From 2-12-FULL-42-15 sp964196565 (GTDB lineage: Bacteria; Pseudomonadota; Gammaproteobacteria; Coxiellales; Coxiellaceae), in assembly GCA_964196565.1 (NCBI GenBank), contig CAXMUH010000107.1, positions 1 to 9,154 on the forward strand: a stretch of DNA of 9,154 nt, read 5' to 3'. This document shows positions 6,423-9,154 of the stretch, one piece after another. The notes below the pieces were generated by a model, which worked only from the letters and a program-made list of their open reading frames with translations, was not told the DNA's origin and made no database searches. The stretch's first letter is position 1; every line of letters begins with the position of its first letter. Made by a program: the position numbers and the translations under genes.

Positions 6423-7709
6423 ATGTGGAAAGCCCTGCTATTAACATTGATCATCCCCCTGACTTGTTTGTCGGCAACTCAGGAGAACACTTATTTCCTA
6501 ACGTTTCCGCTACAAATAAAAGCCAAAATCAACTTGGACAATATACTCATTCCTAAAATAGCAACAACTACAAAAACACAACGCAAATATCCTAAAATCA
6601 CTGACAAACAATTAAATAAAATAGAAAAAATGCTTCATCAAAATGCCCCGGCATTAAATACAGAAGCGGTCAATAAAGTGTTAACCACATTAAAATGCGC
6701 AAGCAAATACAATATCAAGCATAATAATATATTAACCATTATTGATTTTTCACTGCCGTCTAGTGCTAAACGTCTATGGGTATTTGATTTGGCAAAAAAC
6801 AAATTATTGTTCCATACGCATGTATCTCATGGCATTAAATCCGGAAGTTTATTATCGAATTATTTTTCCAATAAAGTGAACAGCAAAGCCAGTAGCATTG
6901 GCGTTTATAATACCGAAAAAGCTTATTTCGGTCGCCATGGGCTGTCATTAAAATTATATGGATTAGATAAAGGTGTTAATGACAACGCCTACAATCGATT
7001 TATTGTTATGCATGGCTCGTGGTATGTAAATGATGATTTTATAAAAAAATATGGACGACCAGGTCGCAGCTGGGGCTGCCCCACTCTTCCTCGGATTTTA
7101 ACGAAACAAATTATCCATACGATAAAAGACAATGCTTTAATGATAGCCTATTACCCAGGCAACATGTGGCTCAGTAAATCCATTTTTCTTAATTGTACAG
7201 GTTTAAAAAAATCAAATATAAAGACAAAATCATTTATCAAGGAAGAAGAAGGTCGAGGGAAAATTCTATTTGCCGATTTAAACAATAACAATAAACGCGA
7301 AGAAAACGAACCTGTGGTAACTATCAAGGCCGCAACTTATCAACGTATCTTCAATACCAAAGCACCATTAAAACGTATGTTACGCCGTCAAATCGACAAG
7401 ACTGAATATATTGTATTAAATCATGCAGAAATTGCAAATATGAAAAAAAATAACAATGCAGCGGCTGACAAAGTGGGCGAGCACGATTTACAAACAGTGT
7501 ATTTTGTTATCCCTGTGGTAACAAAACTACGCGGTTATTATGCCACTGAAATGAAAATTATTGATCTGAAAAAAATGGATGAAGTTAAATCGAGCACGGC
7601 TGCATCTGAAACCCATGAACAAATAGAGCCTTACAGCATTCAGTTTAAGTCTAAGCCTTCGATTAAACTCAGGTCAACTAAGCGATTTATTCGTTGGTTG
7701 GGACTTTAA
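6423..7709 (+). CDS. Exported L,D-transpeptidase-like protein (YkuD_2 domain) with long C-terminal extension
   Basis: A 428-residue protein with a signal peptide (hydrophobic residues 4-16, likely cleavage after Ala18 in Cys-Leu-Ser-Ala). Residues of about 85-250 match the murein L,D-transpeptidase catalytic family YkuD_2. A beta-rich stretch with VSHGIKSG leads to the signature His197-Gly-Ser-Trp and, after GRPGRS, Trp-Gly-Cys219-Pro, where Cys219 is the expected nucleophile. Such enzymes cross-link peptidoglycan or attach proteins to it in the periplasm. The remaining 170 or so residues are an extension I do not recognise; it is Lys/Asn-rich and holds an EF-hand-like loop at 285-296 (DLNNNNKREENE). 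No other start fits this frame, because TAG at 6396 closes it upstream. The ribosome site is poor: AGGA at 6397-6400 suits an out-of-frame ATG at 6409 better. The gene converges on msrA with a 14-bp gap. Confidence 0.85.
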   Translation: MWKALLLTLIIPLTCLSATQENTYFLTFPLQIKAKINLDNILIPKIATTTKTQRKYPKITDKQLNKIEKMLHQNAPALNTEAVNKVLTTLKCASKYNIKHNNILTIIDFSLPSSAKRLWVFDLAKNKLLFHTHVSHGIKSGSLLSNYFSNKVNSKASSIGVYNTEKAYFGRHGLSLKLYGLDKGVNDNAYNRFIVMHGSWYVNDDFIKKYGRPGRSWGCPTLPRILTKQIIHTIKDNALMIAYYPGNMWLSKSIFLNCTGLKKSNIKTKSFIKEEEGRGKILFADLNNNNKREENEPVVTIKAATYQRIFNTKAPLKRMLRRQIDKTEYIVLNHAEIANMKKNNNAAADKVGEHDLQTVYFVIPVVTKLRGYYATEMKIIDLKKMDEVKSSTAASETHEQIEPYSIQFKSKPSIKLRSTKRFIRWLGL

Positions 7710-7723
7710 TCAATATCGAAACG

Positions 7724-8305
7724 TTAACCCCACAATTGCTTTACTCGCTGATCGCGGCCACAATTCCAGCGATAATAATTATAGCGAATGGGATTCTTTT
7801 TATAATAATCTTGATGATAGGCTTCTGCTGGATAAAATACAGTCGAAGGCGAAATCTGGGTATACACGTGTTTAAAACGCTTTTCAACAGCTTGCTTTGA
7901 CTTACCTGCTAATGCTTTTTGTTTCGGGTTTAAGTAAAAAATTACCGACCGATATTGCGTGCCATGATCGCAGAACTGGGCATTTTGAACGGTAGGATCA
8001 ATGTGATGCCAATAATAGGTTAGCAATTGCGGATAGCTAACTTTCTTATCATCATAAATAATTTTGATTGATTCCACATATTGAGTCGTACCTGAAGAAA
8101 CCAGATCGTAAGTTGGATTTTTAATCTGACCACCATCATATCCTACAATTGTTTTAGTGACCCCAGGTAATTTATCAAAGTCAGATTGCATACACCAAAA
8201 ACAACCACCCGCAAAAATGGCTACCTGATTTGTCGCCATCACCAGTGAAGGCAGTAATAACAAAAATGACATCGAGATCCTAAGCAGAGTTTTTTGTTTT
8301 TTCAT
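7724..8305 (-). CDS. msrA: Peptide-methionine (S)-S-oxide reductase MsrA, exported form
   Basis: Reduces the S-epimer of methionine sulfoxide in oxidised proteins. The 193-residue protein starts with a signal peptide (Lys-rich start, hydrophobic 12-22, likely cleavage after Ala24), so it should act in the periplasm, unlike the usual cytoplasmic MsrA. The catalytic motif GCFWC follows directly, with Cys35 as nucleophile. Further family blocks are GVTKTIVGYDGG, NPTYDLVSSGTTQYVE, YYWHHIDPT, DHGTQYRSVIFY, FYPAEAYHQDYY and the C-terminal GRDQRVKQLW. Cys182, next to that end, is a likely resolving residue. There is no MsrB domain. Its ATG overlaps the TGA of the carbonic anhydrase gene (ATGA, 8302-8305), so the two are one operon with probable translational coupling. 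The electron donor for a periplasmic MsrA is not encoded here. Confidence 0.95.
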   Translation of the reverse strand: MKKQKTLLRISMSFLLLLPSLVMATNQVAIFAGGCFWCMQSDFDKLPGVTKTIVGYDGGQIKNPTYDLVSSGTTQYVESIKIIYDDKKVSYPQLLTYYWHHIDPTVQNAQFCDHGTQYRSVIFYLNPKQKALAGKSKQAVEKRFKHVYTQISPSTVFYPAEAYHQDYYKKNPIRYNYYRWNCGRDQRVKQLWG

Positions 8306-8925
8306 GATGTTGGGGTATCCGTCGTGAGTGGATGGTATTGATTATCTTTATCTGAATAGGCTGCAATCTCGCCTGTTTTAATATCAAAGTTCCATAAATG
8401 AATAGAAAGTTTTTTTTGTTTAATGCGATCTTTAATCCACGGGAAAGTTAAACAATTTTGATAAGAGTGAGTCAATGATTGTTTGCCTAACTCATCTGCA
8501 TCTTTAACACGATCTAAGTCGACATTGATAATAGAAACCCAGCGCCCAATAAAATCATTTTGAGCTAACTCCGAACTGTTTAATAGAGCCTCGATGCCGC
8601 CACATTGACTGTGCCCTAAAATAATTAGATGTTTTACATTTAAAAAACAAATTCCAAATTCTAATGCAGCACTGGTGCCATGATATTTTTCGTCTTTTTC
8701 ATACGGTGGAACGATATTGGCAACATTGCGCACAATAAATAATTCACCTGGCTCGCACTGCAAAATCAATGCGGGATCGACCCGCGAATCACAACACGCA
8801 ATTACCATAATTTCAGGTTTCTGCCCATGATAAGCGAGGTGTTCCATAATGGAATTATCACCGGTGGCGTACTTTCTGCGAAACTTATGATACCCATGAA
8901 TTATTTGTTTTAATGATTTTTCCAT
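8302..8925 (-). CDS. Beta-class carbonic anhydrase
   Basis: Interconverts carbon dioxide and bicarbonate in the cytoplasm using zinc. The 207-residue protein has all expected residues: Cys44 with the Asp46/Arg48 dyad in CCDSR, and His105 and Cys108 in HSQCGG. Other family blocks are FIVRNVANIVPPY, GTSAALEFGICFLNVKHLIILGH, and a C-terminal WNFDIKTGEI strand. There is no signal peptide. The start at 8925 has AGGGG about 9 nt upstream. It is the first gene of a two-gene operon with exported msrA and overlaps it by 4 nt. It resembles the proteobacterial Can/CynT group; I cannot assign the exact subtype without alignment. The pairing with an exported repair enzyme is unusual and its purpose is unclear. 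Confidence 0.95.
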   Translation of the reverse strand: MEKSLKQIIHGYHKFRRKYATGDNSIMEHLAYHGQKPEIMVIACCDSRVDPALILQCEPGELFIVRNVANIVPPYEKDEKYHGTSAALEFGICFLNVKHLIILGHSQCGGIEALLNSSELAQNDFIGRWVSIINVDLDRVKDADELGKQSLTHSYQNCLTFPWIKDRIKQKKLSIHLWNFDIKTGEIAAYSDKDNQYHPLTTDTPTS

Positions 8926-8996
8926 TTTTATCTGCCCCTATCAGTTGTGCATAAAAACAAATCTCTTCCGGTCTGGTCACAAAATGGCCGCCACTT

Positions 8997-9025
8997 ATTT
9001 TAACAAACTATTTATTTTTTGCCTA
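8997..9025 (-). promoter_or_regulatory. Candidate promoter for the carbonic anhydrase-msrA operon
   Basis: On the minus strand TAGGCA (9025-9020) and TAAAAT (9002-8997) are 17 bp apart, matching consensus at four and five of six positions. The transcript would start near 8990, giving a leader of about 65 nt before the carbonic anhydrase ATG. It lies in the gap shared with the divergent gene at 9074. Confidence 0.35.
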
Positions 9026-9073
9026 CCCAGCGGTACACTAATGCTACCTTAATTATGTAAAAAGGACTTTAAA

Positions 9074-9154
9074 ATGAACAAAAAGGTAATTATGGCAAAT
9101 ATTGCTGCCATTATGGCTTCCAATATAGCGCTTGCAGGCCAAGGCCAATCTATA
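9074..9154 (+). CDS. Start of an exported protein, 3' partial
   Basis: Only 27 codons are in the window. They encode a typical signal peptide: Met-Asn-Lys-Lys, a moderately hydrophobic stretch with three further Met residues, and a likely cleavage after Ala in Ile-Ala-Leu-Ala, followed by Gly-Gln-Gly-Gln-Ser. AAGGA at 9061-9064 and the base before it lies about 9 nt upstream of the ATG. The gene is divergent from the carbonic anhydrase operon, with 148 bp between the two starts. The mature protein is not visible, so no function can be given. Confidence 0.65.
   Translation, partial: MNKKVIMANIAAIMASNIALAGQGQSI

Noticed and set aside
7694..7900. 68-codon plus-strand frame (hydrophobic) opposite the msrA 3' end
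   Set aside because: It overlaps the conserved C-terminus of MsrA on the other strand, and its hydrophobicity is a shadow of that coding.

Overview
The window looks like part of a bacterial chromosome from an AT-leaning Gram-negative, most likely a gammaproteobacterium. The clues are an outer-membrane beta-barrel protein with a signal peptide and terminal Phe, a glutathione-dependent reductase of the YqjG type, an exported MsrA and Shine-Dalgarno-led genes. A host- or water-associated gammaproteobacterium (Legionellales-like) is a guess from overall impression only; no marker gene is present.

Layout, left to right. (1) 1-2309, plus: the 3' part of a large secreted or surface protein. It has an unrecognised region of about 360 residues followed by Ig-like domains, two of them nearly identical 104-residue tandem copies. 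(2) 2342-3082, plus: a small outer-membrane beta-barrel protein 32 nt downstream, probably in the same operon. (3) 3083-3378: a noncoding gap holding a 109-bp element with perfect 21-bp terminal inverted repeats, a MITE candidate. (4) 3379-4335, minus: a glutathionyl-hydroquinone reductase, probably started by TTG, with a good promoter at 4396-4424. (5) 4593-5588, plus, divergent from it: a luciferase-like flavin monooxygenase. (6) 5663-6217, plus: a DUF2938-type membrane protein whose ribosome binding site lies in an inverted repeat. (7) 6423-7709, plus: an exported L,D-transpeptidase-like protein (YkuD_2) with a long C-terminal extension and an EF-hand-like loop. (8) 8925-7724, minus: a beta-carbonic anhydrase followed by a periplasmic MsrA, overlapping by ATGA. 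(9) 9074-9154, plus: the first codons of another exported protein, cut by the window end.

Much of the window fits envelope work and redox defence: quinone detoxification, flavin oxidation, methionine sulfoxide repair and peptidoglycan cross-linking. There is no phage, CRISPR, tRNA, rRNA or clear defence system. The most unusual items are the duplicated domain protein with its unrecognised N-terminal part, the MITE-like element, the extended L,D-transpeptidase and the inverted repeats at gene starts. I do not see a convincing new multi-gene system.
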